A DNA stretch of 64,000 nucleotides from Nocardioides agri (GTDB taxonomy: Bacteria; Actinomycetota; Actinomycetes; Propionibacteriales; Nocardioidaceae): contig NZ_JACEIC010000001.1 of NCBI RefSeq assembly GCF_013778305.1, forward strand, positions 310,001 to 374,000, read 5' to 3'. The position numbers and the translations under genes were made by a program. The notes below the pieces were generated by a model. That model was not told the origin of the DNA. It made no database searches and was given only the letters and a program-made list of their open reading frames with translations. Positions 8,216 to 18,213 of the stretch are shown piece after piece (the first letter of the stretch is position 1; each line of letters begins with the position of its first letter).

Positions 8216-8434
8216 GTGCACGAATTCCAGATCCTCACTCTCTCCTCGAGCCTCCCCATGGGGCTGATGGACGAGATCCTCACCCGGACCGAGACGGTCC
8301 TCCAGGACCACGGCGCCTCGCGGATCTGGATCGACCGGTCCCAGCCGGGGCTGACCGTCCTCGCCGAGTTCCCCACGGCGGGCGGGACGACGGTCGGCAC
8401 CGCCCCCGTCGCCGAACTCAGCCCGCTGGTCTGA
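8216..8434 (+). CDS. Hypothetical protein, 72 residues
   Basis: A small protein of unknown family beginning VHEFQILTLSSSLPMGLMDE and ending TTVGTAPVAELSPLV. It looks like a compact alpha/beta fold with no membrane segment or signal peptide. The GTG at 8216 is chosen because GAAAGGG ends six bases upstream; the frame stays open further upstream to 8087, but that part has poor codon usage and contains unusually AT-rich codons. It lies alone between the palindrome region and the HhH-GPD gene. Confidence 0.6.
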   Translation: MHEFQILTLSSSLPMGLMDEILTRTETVLQDHGASRIWIDRSQPGLTVLAEFPTAGGTTVGTAPVAELSPLV

Positions 8435-8468
8435 GCCGCGTCACGCCGGCTGCGGCAGGATGGGCTCC

Positions 8469-9038
8469 ATGGCCATCCACATCACCGGCGACCCCGCCGC
8501 CGACCAGGTGCTGACCGACGACCCGTTCGCGCTGCTCGTCGGGATGATGCTCGACCAGCAGTACCCGATGGAGCACGCCTTCCGCGGGCCGGCGAAGGTG
8601 TTGGACCGGTTCGGGTCGCTGGAGCCGGCGCGGATCGCCGCCGCCGACCCGGAGGAGTTCGCGGCGCTGTGCTCGACGCCGCCGGCGGTCCACCGGTTCC
8701 CGGGCTCGATGGCCGCCCGGCTCCAGGAGCTGGCCGCGATCGTCGAGGGGCAGTACGGCGGCCGCGCCGAGCGGCTGTGGACCGAGGCGAGTGACGGCAA
8801 GGACCTGCTGAAGCGGGTGATGGCGCTTCCGGGCTTCGGCAAGCAGAAGGCACAGATCTTCGTCGCCCTGCTCGCCAAGCAGCTCGACGTGCGGCCCGAC
8901 GGGTGGGAGGCCGCCGTGGGTGCCTACGCCGAGGAGGGGTACCGCTCGGTCGCCGACGTGGTCGACGAGACCAGCCTGCAGAAGGTGCGCGACTTCAAGA
9001 AGCAGAAGAAGGCCGCGGCGAGGTCGGCGACCGGCTGA
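8469..9038 (+). CDS. HhH-GPD-type base-excision DNA repair protein
   Basis: A 189-residue helix-hairpin-helix glycosylase-like protein of the actinobacterial subfamily typified by FALLVGMMLDQQYPMEHAFRGP. The hairpin-helix-hairpin is VMALPGFGKQKAQIFVALLA near residues 118-137, followed by an Asp-containing segment (QLDVRPDGWEAAVGAY) in the place of the catalytic Asp of endonuclease III relatives. No iron-sulfur Cys cluster is present. The Lys-rich tail FKKQKKAAARS may bind DNA. ATG 8469 is preferred over an in-frame ATG at 8460 because it fits the family N-terminus. Glycosylase activity is inferred from the family. Confidence 0.85.
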   Translation: MAIHITGDPAADQVLTDDPFALLVGMMLDQQYPMEHAFRGPAKVLDRFGSLEPARIAAADPEEFAALCSTPPAVHRFPGSMAARLQELAAIVEGQYGGRAERLWTEASDGKDLLKRVMALPGFGKQKAQIFVALLAKQLDVRPDGWEAAVGAYAEEGYRSVADVVDETSLQKVRDFKKQKKAAARSATG

Positions 9039-9056
9039 CCGGGCATCGAGCCGAAA

Positions 9057-9100
9057 ACGGGCCCGATTGCCAGAACCCCTAGGGGCCCGTGGCAGAATGG
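9057..9100 (+). promoter_or_regulatory. Hairpin and possible promoter upstream of sigA
   Basis: ACGGGCCC at 9057-9064 pairs perfectly with GGGCCCGT at 9083-9090 across an 18-base loop. This could be a weak terminator for the HhH-GPD gene (no T-run follows) or part of the sigA control region. TTGCCA at 9067-9072 and CAGAAT at 9093-9098 look like -35 and -10 hexamers but are 20 bases apart, longer than usual. The assignment is tentative. Confidence 0.3.
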
Positions 9101-9175
9101 CTGTCGCGGCTCTTGACGTCTCCGGGACGGGCCGCGCCCTAGACCTGGTTCGATCGTCGTTGACGAGAGGTGTTC

Positions 9176-10660
9176 GTGTCCTCGACCGCGCGCAAGCTGC
9201 TCCCCGCTGAGGTGCTCACCCACCCGGCCGTCGTACGCCTCATCGAGCGGGGGACCCCGACGGGGACCCTCGCACCCGAAGAGGTCCGTCAGGCAAGTGA
9301 GGATGCCGCCGTCGAGCCGCGTCACCTCAAGGCCTTGCTGGGCCACCTGAGCTCCCTCGGCATCTCCGTCGTCGTGCCCGTCACGACGACGCGGGCCGTC
9401 GCGGCGACCTCCACCCGCAAGACCACCACGGCGAAGACCGCGAAGACGGCCGCCAAGAAGGCCGCTCCCGCCGAGAAGCCGGCCGCCAAGGCCGCGCCGG
9501 CGAAGAAGGCCGCGGCCAAGAAGGCCGCCGAGACGGCCGACGAGGGCGTGGTGCTCGAGGAGGCCGTGGTCGACGCCGAGGTCGTGATCGGACCCGACGG
9601 CAAGAAGGTGCTCCCGGACATCTCCGACGAGCAGTTCGAGAAGGACGTCAAGACCGACCCCTCCATCGAGGAGGACGAGAAGGAGGCGTCGTTCGTCGTC
9701 TCCGCGGCTGACGACACCGACGAGCCCGAGCAGCAGGTCATGGTCGCCGGCGCGACCGCCGACCCGGTCAAGGACTACCTCAAGCAGATCGGCAAGGTGC
9801 CCCTCCTCAACGCCGAGATGGAGGTCGAGCTCGCCAAGCGGATCGAGGCCGGCCTCTTCGCGGAGGAGAAGCTCGCCAAGGGCGGCAAGATCTCGCCGAA
9901 GGTGCTCGAGGAGCTCGAGTGGATCGCCGAGGACGGGCGCCGCGCCAAGAACCACCTGCTCGAGGCCAACCTGCGTCTCGTCGTCAGCCTCGCGAAGCGC
10001 TACACCGGTCGCGGCATGCTCTTCCTGGACCTCATCCAGGAGGGCAACCTGGGTCTGATCCGCGCGGTCGAGAAGTTCGACTACACCAAGGGCTACAAGT
10101 TCTCGACGTACGCCACCTGGTGGATCCGGCAGGCGATCACCCGCGCGATGGCCGACCAGGCCCGCACGATCCGCATCCCGGTGCACATGGTCGAGGTCAT
10201 CAACAAGCTCGCCCGCGTGCAGCGCCAGATGCTCCAGGACCTGGGCCGCGAGCCCACCCCGGAGGAGCTCGCCAAGGAGCTCGACATGACCCCCGAGAAG
10301 GTCATCGAGGTCCAGAAGTACGGCCGCGAGCCGATCTCGCTGCACACCCCGCTCGGTGAGGACGGCGACTCGGAGTTCGGCGACCTGATCGAGGACTCCG
10401 AGGCGATCGTCCCGGCCGACGCCGTGTCGTTCACGCTGCTCCAGGAGCAGCTGCACGCCGTCCTCGACACGCTCTCCGAGCGCGAGGCGGGCGTCGTGAG
10501 CATGCGCTTCGGCCTCACCGACGGTCAGCCGAAGACGCTCGACGAGATCGGCAAGGTCTACGGCGTGACCCGCGAGCGGATCCGCCAGATCGAGTCGAAG
10601 ACGATGTCGAAGCTGCGGCACCCGTCGCGCTCGCAGGTGCTGCGCGACTACCTCGACTGA
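9176..10660 (+). CDS. sigA: RNA polymerase principal sigma factor, sigma-70 / HrdB type
   Basis: Housekeeping sigma factor that directs core RNA polymerase to most promoters. The protein has 494 residues. An N-terminal region 1.1 is followed by a Lys/Ala-rich stretch (residues about 80-115, with repeated AKKAA units) typical of actinobacterial HrdB/SigA, then an acidic linker. Region 1.2 begins [16 protein letters not shown]; region 2 carries [20 protein letters not shown] and the -10 recognition segment [16 protein letters not shown]; region 4.2 ends [23 protein letters not shown] 9176 is chosen over GTG 9170 because GAGAGG at 9165-9170 then has a proper five-base spacing. It is the only sigma factor in the window. 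Confidence 0.97.
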   Translation: MSSTARKLLPAEVLTHPAVVRLIERGTPTGTLAPEEVRQASEDAAVEPRHLKALLGHLSSLGISVVVPVTTTRAVAATSTRKTTTAKTAKTAAKKAAPAEKPAAKAAPAKKAAAKKAAETADEGVVLEEAVVDAEVVIGPDGKKVLPDISDEQFEKDVKTDPSIEEDEKEASFVVSAADDTDEPEQQVMVAGATADPVKDYLKQIGKVPLLNAEMEVELAKRIEAGLFAEEKLAKGGKISPKVLEELEWIAEDGRRAKNHLLEANLRLVVSLAKRYTGRGMLFLDLIQEGNLGLIRAVEKFDYTKGYKFSTYATWWIRQAITRAMADQARTIRIPVHMVEVINKLARVQRQMLQDLGREPTPEELAKELDMTPEKVIEVQKYGREPISLHTPLGEDGDSEFGDLIEDSEAIVPADAVSFTLLQEQLHAVLDTLSEREAGVVSMRFGLTDGQPKTLDEIGKVYGVTRERIRQIESKTMSKLRHPSRSQVLRDYLD

Positions 10661-10670
10661 CCGGACGGCG

Positions 10671-11921
10671 ATGGCAGGCCGCACCGACCAGGTGCGTCGG
10701 GCGGCCCGCTTCGCGGGGTCGCTGTACGCCGGGCAGGTCCGCGGGCTGGTCGACACGCACCTCCGACGCAACGAGTACGCCCGGCTCCGCAACGCCGGCG
10801 CCGACCCCTACCCCGTCTACGAGCGCATCCGGGCGGCCGGCACGTTCGTGCCGACCCCGGGCGGTCAGCTGGCGACCGTCGACCACGCGGTGTGCGACGC
10901 GGTGCTGCGCAGCCGCCGGTTCGGGACCGAGCCGGAGGGCGCCGCAAGCGTCGACCCCGCCTTCGACCGCTCGTTCCTGACCCGCAACGACCCCGACCAC
11001 GCCCGGCTGCGGGCGTTGGTGGCGCCGGTCCTCAGCGCGCAGCGCGTCGTGGACCTCCGGTGCCTGGTCGAGACCACGGTCGACGGCCTGCTCGACGACA
11101 TCGGCGAGGCGGGCGAGGTCGACCTGGTGTCCAGGCTCGCGGCGCCGGTGCCGATCGCGGTGGTCAACGCCGTGCTCGGCGTCCCTGAGGACGACGGCCG
11201 GCTGCTGGAGGGGCACGCCGTGACGGTCGCTGACGCGGCTCCGGGGATCCGGTCGCTGCGCCAGGCGCGGAACGTCATGCTCGCCGCCGCGTCCCTCACC
11301 CGGATCTTCGAGCGGCTCCTCGACGAGCGCCGCGGCGACCCACGCGACGACCTGCTGAGCTCGCTGGTCGCCGCCGAGCGGGCGGGGGAGATCCGGAGCG
11401 ATGAGCTGGTGCCGCTGTGCCGGATGCTGCTGCTCGCCGGCTTCGAGACCTCGGTCAACCTGATCGGCAGCGCGGTCGACCGGCTCCTCGACCATCCCGA
11501 GCAGTGGGAGCTGCTGGTGGCCGACCCCGCCCTGGCGGGTGCCGTCGTGCAGGAGACGCTGCGCTTCGAGCCACCGGTGCAGCGGGCCGGACGGGTCTCC
11601 TTCGACGACACCGAGATCGCCGGGCACCCGATCGGCGCGGGTCAGCGGGTCACCCTGCTCATCGCCGGGGCCAACCGCGATCCTGCGGTCTTCCGCGACC
11701 CGGGCCGGTTCGACATCACGCGCACCGACGGCGCCGAGCACCTCGCGTTCTCGAGCGGCATCCACCACTGCGTGGGCCGCCCCCTGGCCGAGCTCGAGGC
11801 GACCATCACGATCGCCCGGCTCGCCGAGCGGGTGCCCGGGCTGCGCCGCGCGGGCGCCGTACGGCACCGGCGGTCGACCCTGGTCCGGGGGCCGCTCGTG
11901 CTTCCCGTCGCCACGGGGTGA
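10671..11921 (+). CDS. Cytochrome P450 (first of tandem pair)
   Basis: A 416-residue soluble bacterial P450 monooxygenase. The oxygen-binding I helix reads LLLAGFETSVN, the ExxR motif of the K helix is ETLRFEPPVQR, and the heme-thiolate loop is FSSGIHHCVGRPLAELE with Cys367 as axial ligand. It starts ten bases after the sigA stop but has no strong ribosome binding site, so cotranscription with sigA is possible yet unproved. No ferredoxin or reductase gene is adjacent, so electrons must come from elsewhere. The substrate is unknown. The next gene is a close paralogue with the same domain spacing. Confidence 0.95.
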   Translation: MAGRTDQVRRAARFAGSLYAGQVRGLVDTHLRRNEYARLRNAGADPYPVYERIRAAGTFVPTPGGQLATVDHAVCDAVLRSRRFGTEPEGAASVDPAFDRSFLTRNDPDHARLRALVAPVLSAQRVVDLRCLVETTVDGLLDDIGEAGEVDLVSRLAAPVPIAVVNAVLGVPEDDGRLLEGHAVTVADAAPGIRSLRQARNVMLAAASLTRIFERLLDERRGDPRDDLLSSLVAAERAGEIRSDELVPLCRMLLLAGFETSVNLIGSAVDRLLDHPEQWELLVADPALAGAVVQETLRFEPPVQRAGRVSFDDTEIAGHPIGAGQRVTLLIAGANRDPAVFRDPGRFDITRTDGAEHLAFSSGIHHCVGRPLAELEATITIARLAERVPGLRRAGAVRHRRSTLVRGPLVLPVATG

Positions 11922-11940
11922 GAGCGCCTACGCTGGCGCC

Positions 11941-13197
11941 GTGACGAGCAGGCGGACGGCGCAGTTGCGGCGGGCGGCCGGCTTCGCGCTCGGTCTGTAC
12001 GCCGAGCAGGGGCGCGGCGCCTACCACGCCTACGTGCGACGGCACCCGTTCACGCGGCTGCGGTTCGCGCCCGGCCGGGAGGACCCCTACCCGATCTACG
12101 AGCAGATCCGGTCGCGGGGTCCCTTCATCGAGACCCCGATGGGCAACCTCGCGACCGTCGACCACGCCGTCTGCAAGGACGTCCTGCGCAGCCGCCGGTG
12201 GGGCGTCCAGCCCGAGGGGCAGGGGCCGCCCGAGGACTTCGACCTCTCCTTCCTCGACCGCAACCCGCCCGATCACACCCGGCTCCGCCGCCTGGTCGCG
12301 CCGGCCTTCAGCCCCCGGCGCACCGGGGGGCTGCGCGCCGGCGTCGACAAGACCGTCGACGCGCTGCTCGACGACGTGGCGGCGTCGGGCGAGTTCGACC
12401 TCGTGGCCGGGCTCGCCGCCCCGCTGCCGATCGCGGTGATCAGCGACCTGCTCGGCGTGCCCGACGCCGACACCGCTGCGTTCAGCCGCTACGGCGCCGC
12501 GATCGGCAGCGCGCTCGCCGGGATCCGCTCGCTGCGGCACGCGCGCGAGGTGATGGCGGCCAACCGGGCCCTGGAGCAGTTGTTCCTCGACCTGTTCGAG
12601 CGTCGTCGCGCCGAGCCGGCCGACGACCTGCTCACCGAGATCGTCGCCGCCGAGGCGGCCGGCGAGGTCGCCTCCGCGGAGATGGTGCCGCTGTGCGGTC
12701 TGCTCCTCATCGCGGGGTTCGAGACCACCGTCAACCTCGTCGGCAACGCGGTCAACGCGCTGCTCGACCACCCGGACCAGTGGGCGGCGCTGGTGGCCGA
12801 CCCGGGGCGGGCGGGCGCGGCGGTGCAGGAGACGCTGCGCTTCGACCCACCGGTCCAGCGCACCGCGCGGGTCTCGTTCGACGACACGGAGGTCGCGGGG
12901 ACCGAGATCACCCGCAACCGGTGGGTCAACGTGCTGCTCGGGGGCGCCAACCGCGACCCCGCGGTGTTCGCGGACCCCGACGTCTTCGACATCGGACGCA
13001 CCGACGGCGTCGAGCACCTCGCGTTCTCCAGCGGCATCCACCACTGCGTGGGGCGTCCGCTCGCCGAGTTGGAGGCGACGGTCGCCCTGGTCCGGCTCGC
13101 CGAGCGGTTCCCGCGACTGCGCCGCGCCGGCGCCGTACGCCGTCGCAACGCGACGCTGATCCGCGGCCCGCTGGTGCTGCCGGTGGCCGCCGGCTGA
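11941..13197 (+). CDS. Cytochrome P450 (second of tandem pair)
   Basis: A 418-residue P450 similar along its whole length to the preceding one, indicating tandem duplication. The I helix is LLIAGFETTVN, the K helix ETLRFDPPVQR and the heme loop FSSGIHHCVGRPLAELE with Cys369. The N-terminus RRTAQLRRAAGFALGLYAEQ also parallels the first copy. GTG 11941 is preceded by TACGCT at 11929-11934 with exactly six bases between, matching the leaderless pattern seen elsewhere here, so it may have its own promoter. It is convergent with the EamA gene. The substrate is unknown. Confidence 0.95.
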   Translation: MTSRRTAQLRRAAGFALGLYAEQGRGAYHAYVRRHPFTRLRFAPGREDPYPIYEQIRSRGPFIETPMGNLATVDHAVCKDVLRSRRWGVQPEGQGPPEDFDLSFLDRNPPDHTRLRRLVAPAFSPRRTGGLRAGVDKTVDALLDDVAASGEFDLVAGLAAPLPIAVISDLLGVPDADTAAFSRYGAAIGSALAGIRSLRHAREVMAANRALEQLFLDLFERRRAEPADDLLTEIVAAEAAGEVASAEMVPLCGLLLIAGFETTVNLVGNAVNALLDHPDQWAALVADPGRAGAAVQETLRFDPPVQRTARVSFDDTEVAGTEITRNRWVNVLLGGANRDPAVFADPDVFDIGRTDGVEHLAFSSGIHHCVGRPLAELEATVALVRLAERFPRLRRAGAVRRRNATLIRGPLVLPVAAG

Positions 13198-13201
13198 CGG
13201 G

Positions 13202-14035
13202 TCAGCCGGTCGCCACGAGCACCACGGCGCCGGCGCACAGCGCCAACCCGTAGGCCTGGGTGCGGTGCACGTGCTCGCGCAGCACCAGCGCCGCCAGCAA
13301 CACGGTGAAGGCCGGGTAGAGCGAGGTGATGACGGCCGCGACGGTCAGGTAGCCCTGCTGGGTGGCGACCTGGAAGAGGCCGGTGGCGAGCGCACCCAGC
13401 GCGCCGCTGATGATGCCCCCGAGGGCATAGCGGTTGCGCGGCACCCAGTCCTGGCGCAGCGTCATCGCGACGGCGACGATGGCGAATCCCGCCACCAGCT
13501 GGTTGAGCGCCAGGGGCATGAACCCGGCCTCCTCGGGGATCTGCGCGAGCGCGGCGAAGAGCGTGCCGAACCCGAGGCCGGCGAGCACGCCGTCGGTGAG
13601 CCCGGAGCCGGAGCCGACGGCCGGGTCGTCGACGGGCTCGCGCGACACCAGCCAGATCGCCGGCAGCGCGATGAGCACCCCGACCCAGACGAGCGGAGCC
13701 GGCCGCTCGCCGGTCGCCAGGCCGACGACCACGGGCACCAGCACCGCGCCGACCCCCGAGACCGGGGCGACCACGCCCATCCGGCCGGAGGCGAGGCCGC
13801 GGTAGAGGAACGCCGTGCCGAAGCCGTTCGCCACGCCGGCCACGAACGCCCAGCCGAGGTCGGTGGCGGTGGGGGAGCCGCCCAGGACCAGGGCCACGAG
13901 CACCACGAGGACGCTGCCCCCGACCTGCGCCATCAGCGAGACCGCCCACGGCCCGCCGCGCTTGGAGAAGACGCCGCCGTTGAAGTCGCCCAGGCCGTAC
14001 GACGCTGCGGCGAGCAGCGACAGCAGGACGCTCAC
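13202..14035 (-). CDS. EamA/DMT-superfamily transporter
   Basis: A 277-residue integral membrane protein with about ten hydrophobic segments arranged as two EamA repeats, each ending near a conserved helix (first half MGVVAPVSGVGAVLVPVVVG, second half YLTVAAVITSLYPAFTVLLA followed by LVLREHVHRTQAYGLALCAG). This is the plan of drug/metabolite exporters; the substrate is unknown. GTG 14035 overlaps the stop of the upstream DUF456 gene as GTGA, so the two are translationally coupled. An open reading further upstream is only antisense drift through the DUF456 gene. Confidence 0.9.
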   Translation of the reverse strand: MSVLLSLLAAASYGLGDFNGGVFSKRGGPWAVSLMAQVGGSVLVVLVALVLGGSPTATDLGWAFVAGVANGFGTAFLYRGLASGRMGVVAPVSGVGAVLVPVVVGLATGERPAPLVWVGVLIALPAIWLVSREPVDDPAVGSGSGLTDGVLAGLGFGTLFAALAQIPEEAGFMPLALNQLVAGFAIVAVAMTLRQDWVPRNRYALGGIISGALGALATGLFQVATQQGYLTVAAVITSLYPAFTVLLAALVLREHVHRTQAYGLALCAGAVVLVATG

Positions 14036-14511
14036 CGTGTCACCAGGAGGCCGGCGACCCAGATCACGGTGGCGCCGAGCGCGGCCAGCAGCTCGATGAC
14101 GATGCTGAGGCCCACCGCGCGCAGGGAGTGGAGGGTCGAGGGCCACGCCTCGCGGGAGCCGAGTCGGCGCAGCTCGGCGAGGTAGACCCCGAGCACGAAG
14201 CCGAGGAAGAGGCCGACGACCGGGACGACGAAGAAGCCGACGACGCCGAGGCCGACGCCGGTCCACTGGGTCGACGCGGGGACCCCGGCCATCTCGAGCC
14301 GCCGGCCCGGCACGACGTACTTGACGACGGTGCCGACCGCGATGAGGACGGTCGCGGCCGCGAACACCGCCCAGGCGGTCGCGCCGCCCTCGGCGATGGT
14401 CCAGACGAGGATGCCCGCGACCACCAGCACCGAGCCCGGCAGGATCGGCACCACGATGCCGACCAGGCCGACCGCCACCAGCAGGGCAGCGAGGAGGGTG
14501 GCGAGGGTCAT
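14032..14511 (-). CDS. DUF456 family membrane protein
   Basis: A 159-residue membrane protein of the DUF456 family. It has about four hydrophobic segments with the family feature of a glycine/proline-rich first hairpin, VGLVGIVVPILPGSVLVVAG, and a central GVVGFFVVPVVGLFLGFVLG followed by VYLAELRR. Function is unknown; some relatives are described as having a glycine-zipper-like pattern. ATG 14511 is preferred over TTG 14520. It is the upstream partner of the EamA gene with a four-base overlap. A strong hairpin upstream (14567-14601) insulates it from the DUF7455 gene on the same strand. Confidence 0.85.
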   Translation of the reverse strand: MTLATLLAALLVAVGLVGIVVPILPGSVLVVAGILVWTIAEGGATAWAVFAAATVLIAVGTVVKYVVPGRRLEMAGVPASTQWTGVGLGVVGFFVVPVVGLFLGFVLGVYLAELRRLGSREAWPSTLHSLRAVGLSIVIELLAALGATVIWVAGLLVTR

Positions 14512-14566
14512 GGGCAGCAATCTGTCACAGCCGGTCGGCGGCCGGCGGGAGGGTCAGGCGGAGATG

Positions 14567-14601
14567 CAGCGAGGCCCCGGACCAGGTCCGGGGCCTCGCT
14601 G
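14567..14601 (-). terminator. Strong hairpin terminator after DUF7455 gene
   Basis: A perfect 16-bp stem (14567-14582 with 14586-14601) closes a three-base loop, giving a very stable GC-rich hairpin just downstream of the DUF7455 gene on the minus strand. No T-run follows, which is common for actinobacterial terminators. Confidence 0.75.
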
Positions 14602-14615
14602 GGTGCTTCGGGCGA

Positions 14616-14849
14616 TCAGCGCTCGTCGTCGGCGGCCTTCGTCGGCGTGGCTGCGAGCTTGTGGGTCTCGTCCTGCACGGAGGCGGCGATCTCCTTGAGC
14701 TTGTCGCCGTGCTCGCGGGCGTGGTGGGCGCAGAACAGCAGCTCGCCGCCCGACTGGAGCTCGACACGCAGGTAGGCCTGGGCGCCGCAACGGTCGCAAC
14801 GGTCCGCTGCGCTCAGCGCTGCGGAGTTGGGGGCAACTGCAGTGGTCAC
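14616..14849 (-). CDS. DUF7455 small zinc-ribbon-like protein
   Basis: A 77-residue protein with a short N-terminal tail and a probable treble-clef or ribbon zinc site: ADRCDRCGAQAYLRVEL at residues 16-32 and LLFCAHHAREHGDKL at about 37-51 supply two Cys, then Cys-His-His. Its position between sigA and the topoisomerase IV B gene recurs in actinobacteria (from memory). Function is unknown; nucleic-acid or protein contact is plausible. GTG 14849 follows GAGG by five to six bases. An upstream in-frame ATG at 14921 would add 24 residues without family character. A strong hairpin ends the transcript. Confidence 0.85.
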   Translation of the reverse strand: MTTAVAPNSAALSAADRCDRCGAQAYLRVELQSGGELLFCAHHAREHGDKLKEIAASVQDETHKLAATPTKAADDER

Positions 14850-15203
14850 ATCGGCCTCATTTCTTCTCTGCCTCGGTGTCTGCTTCAACGTAGCGGCCGG
14901 GACCAAGATTCCCGGAGCCACGTGGCGCCGACCACGTCATCCAATCACGTTCTGTCTTCCCTCATCGGCAGGTTTCCATGCCGCGGTAGGAGGACTGGTC
15001 AGAGAGGGATAGATCACTTTTCTCCCCCCTTCCCACCAGTGTTGCTCGGACGAGCGGCGCCCCGGTGCGGAACGGCGGTCCCGAGGGCCGATCGTGTCCA
15101 CATCGTGACGTCACCCGCTGGTGCGTCGTCTGGTCGTGCGGTGCTGCGGTCCTGCTCGGGGAAGTGCTGTCCACGGTAGACCGGCCCCGACAGGCGTGCC
15201 GCG
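14850..15203. promoter_or_regulatory. Intergenic region between DUF7455 and parE
   Basis: These 354 bases separate divergent genes and are less GC-rich than the surroundings. I see no convincing gene. It holds the 10-bp palindrome GCCACGTGGC near 14918-14928 and pyrimidine-rich runs, and it must contain the promoters for both neighbours, though I cannot place a confident -35/-10 pair. The best -10 hexamer for parE, TAGATT, lies further right at 15227-15232, inside the nominal 5-prime end of that gene. Confidence 0.4.
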
Positions 15204-17348
<2,145 letters not shown>

Positions 17349-17367
17349 CCCGGGCTCCTGACCGGGC

Positions 17368-17613
17368 TCAGGCGCTGGCGCGGTGCTTGTCCTTGAGGTC
17401 GCGCAGGACCAGCGTCGAGCTGAAGATGTAGAGCGGCTCACGGTCGCCCCAGGCGGGCACCACGGAGACGAACTCGTAGCTCTGGTTGGTGGTCAGCTCG
17501 ATCATCGTCGCCTCGACCAGGTGGTGCTCCGGGGGACGGGTGGACGTGCCCCGGTAGGAGCTGTAGCCCGCCGCGACCATGTCCGAGTGCGTCAGGACGT
17601 TGTAGTCCGCCAT
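17368..17613 (-). CDS. Hypothetical protein, 81 residues
   Basis: A small, Tyr- and Thr-rich protein of unknown family: MADYNVLTHSDMVAAGYSSY at the start and DREPLYIFSSTLVLRDLKDK near the end. No signal peptide or membrane helix is apparent. ATG 17613 is preceded by AGGAG with a good spacing; the further in-frame ATG at 17664 is less likely. It is on the same strand as the carbonic anhydrase gene and starts 88 bases after that gene's stop, and it is convergent with parE. Confidence 0.7.
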   Translation of the reverse strand: MADYNVLTHSDMVAAGYSSYRGTSTRPPEHHLVEATMIELTTNQSYEFVSVVPAWGDREPLYIFSSTLVLRDLKDKHRASA

Positions 17614-17701
17614 CGCTCCTGATCTCCGCCTTCGTCGTTCGACCGATGTGTCCAGTGACACCATCGGCCGGGTGGGGCGGGACCTGAGGCGCGCGGTCCG
17701 A

Positions 17702-18193
17702 CTAGACGTGCTGGGTGAGCAGCCCGGTGTCGACGTCGTAGACGAACCCGCCGACCTCGACGGTGTCGGGGATCAGCGGGTGTGAGGTGACCCGGTGGAC
17801 GTCGAGGCCGAGCGTCGCGACCTGGTCCTCGATCACATGGAAGCGCTGCCAGGTCGCGTCGACCCCGGCCGAGGCGGCGACCCGCTCGCGCAGGGTCTCC
17901 TCGGAGTTGGAGGCGACGGCGCAGCGGGTGTGCGGCACGACCAGCACGCGTCGGACGTTGAGCAGGTGCACGCCGAGGACGATCGCCTCCAGTGCCGCCT
18001 CCGTGACGCGGCCGCCGGGGTTGCGGAAGATCTTGGCGTCGCCCGGCTCGAGGCCGATGATCCCGAGCGGGTCGATGCGGGAGTCCATGCAGGTCACGAT
18101 CGCGACGCCCGCCCTGGCGACTCCGTCGAACCCCCCGTAGGAGAAGTCGGCGGCGAACTCACGGTTGGCGGCGAGAAGGTCGTCGAAGCTCAC
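17702..18193 (-). CDS. Beta-class carbonic anhydrase
   Basis: Zinc enzyme that interconverts carbon dioxide and bicarbonate. The 163-residue protein carries the beta-class signature: Cys and Asp of TCMDSRIDP near residue 34-42, and His-x2-Cys in VVPHTRCAVAS near residue 88-95 as the remaining zinc ligands. IFRNPGGRVTEAALEAIVLG lies between. Length matches the small actinobacterial type. GTG 18193 is the start; it begins 20 bases after the stop of the P55-like exporter, so it may be the fourth gene of the parC-lprG-P55 transcript. Confidence 0.95.
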   Translation of the reverse strand: MSFDDLLAANREFAADFSYGGFDGVARAGVAIVTCMDSRIDPLGIIGLEPGDAKIFRNPGGRVTEAALEAIVLGVHLLNVRRVLVVPHTRCAVASNSEETLRERVAASAGVDATWQRFHVIEDQVATLGLDVHRVTSHPLIPDTVEVGGFVYDVDTGLLTQHV

Positions 18194-18213
18194 GATCGGA
18201 CAGTAGCGCGGCC

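Noticed and set aside
14827-15012. Possible 61-codon gene in the DUF7455-parE gap
   Set aside because: Overlaps the DUF7455 start, lacks a ribosome binding site and has atypical codon usage; left as non-coding.
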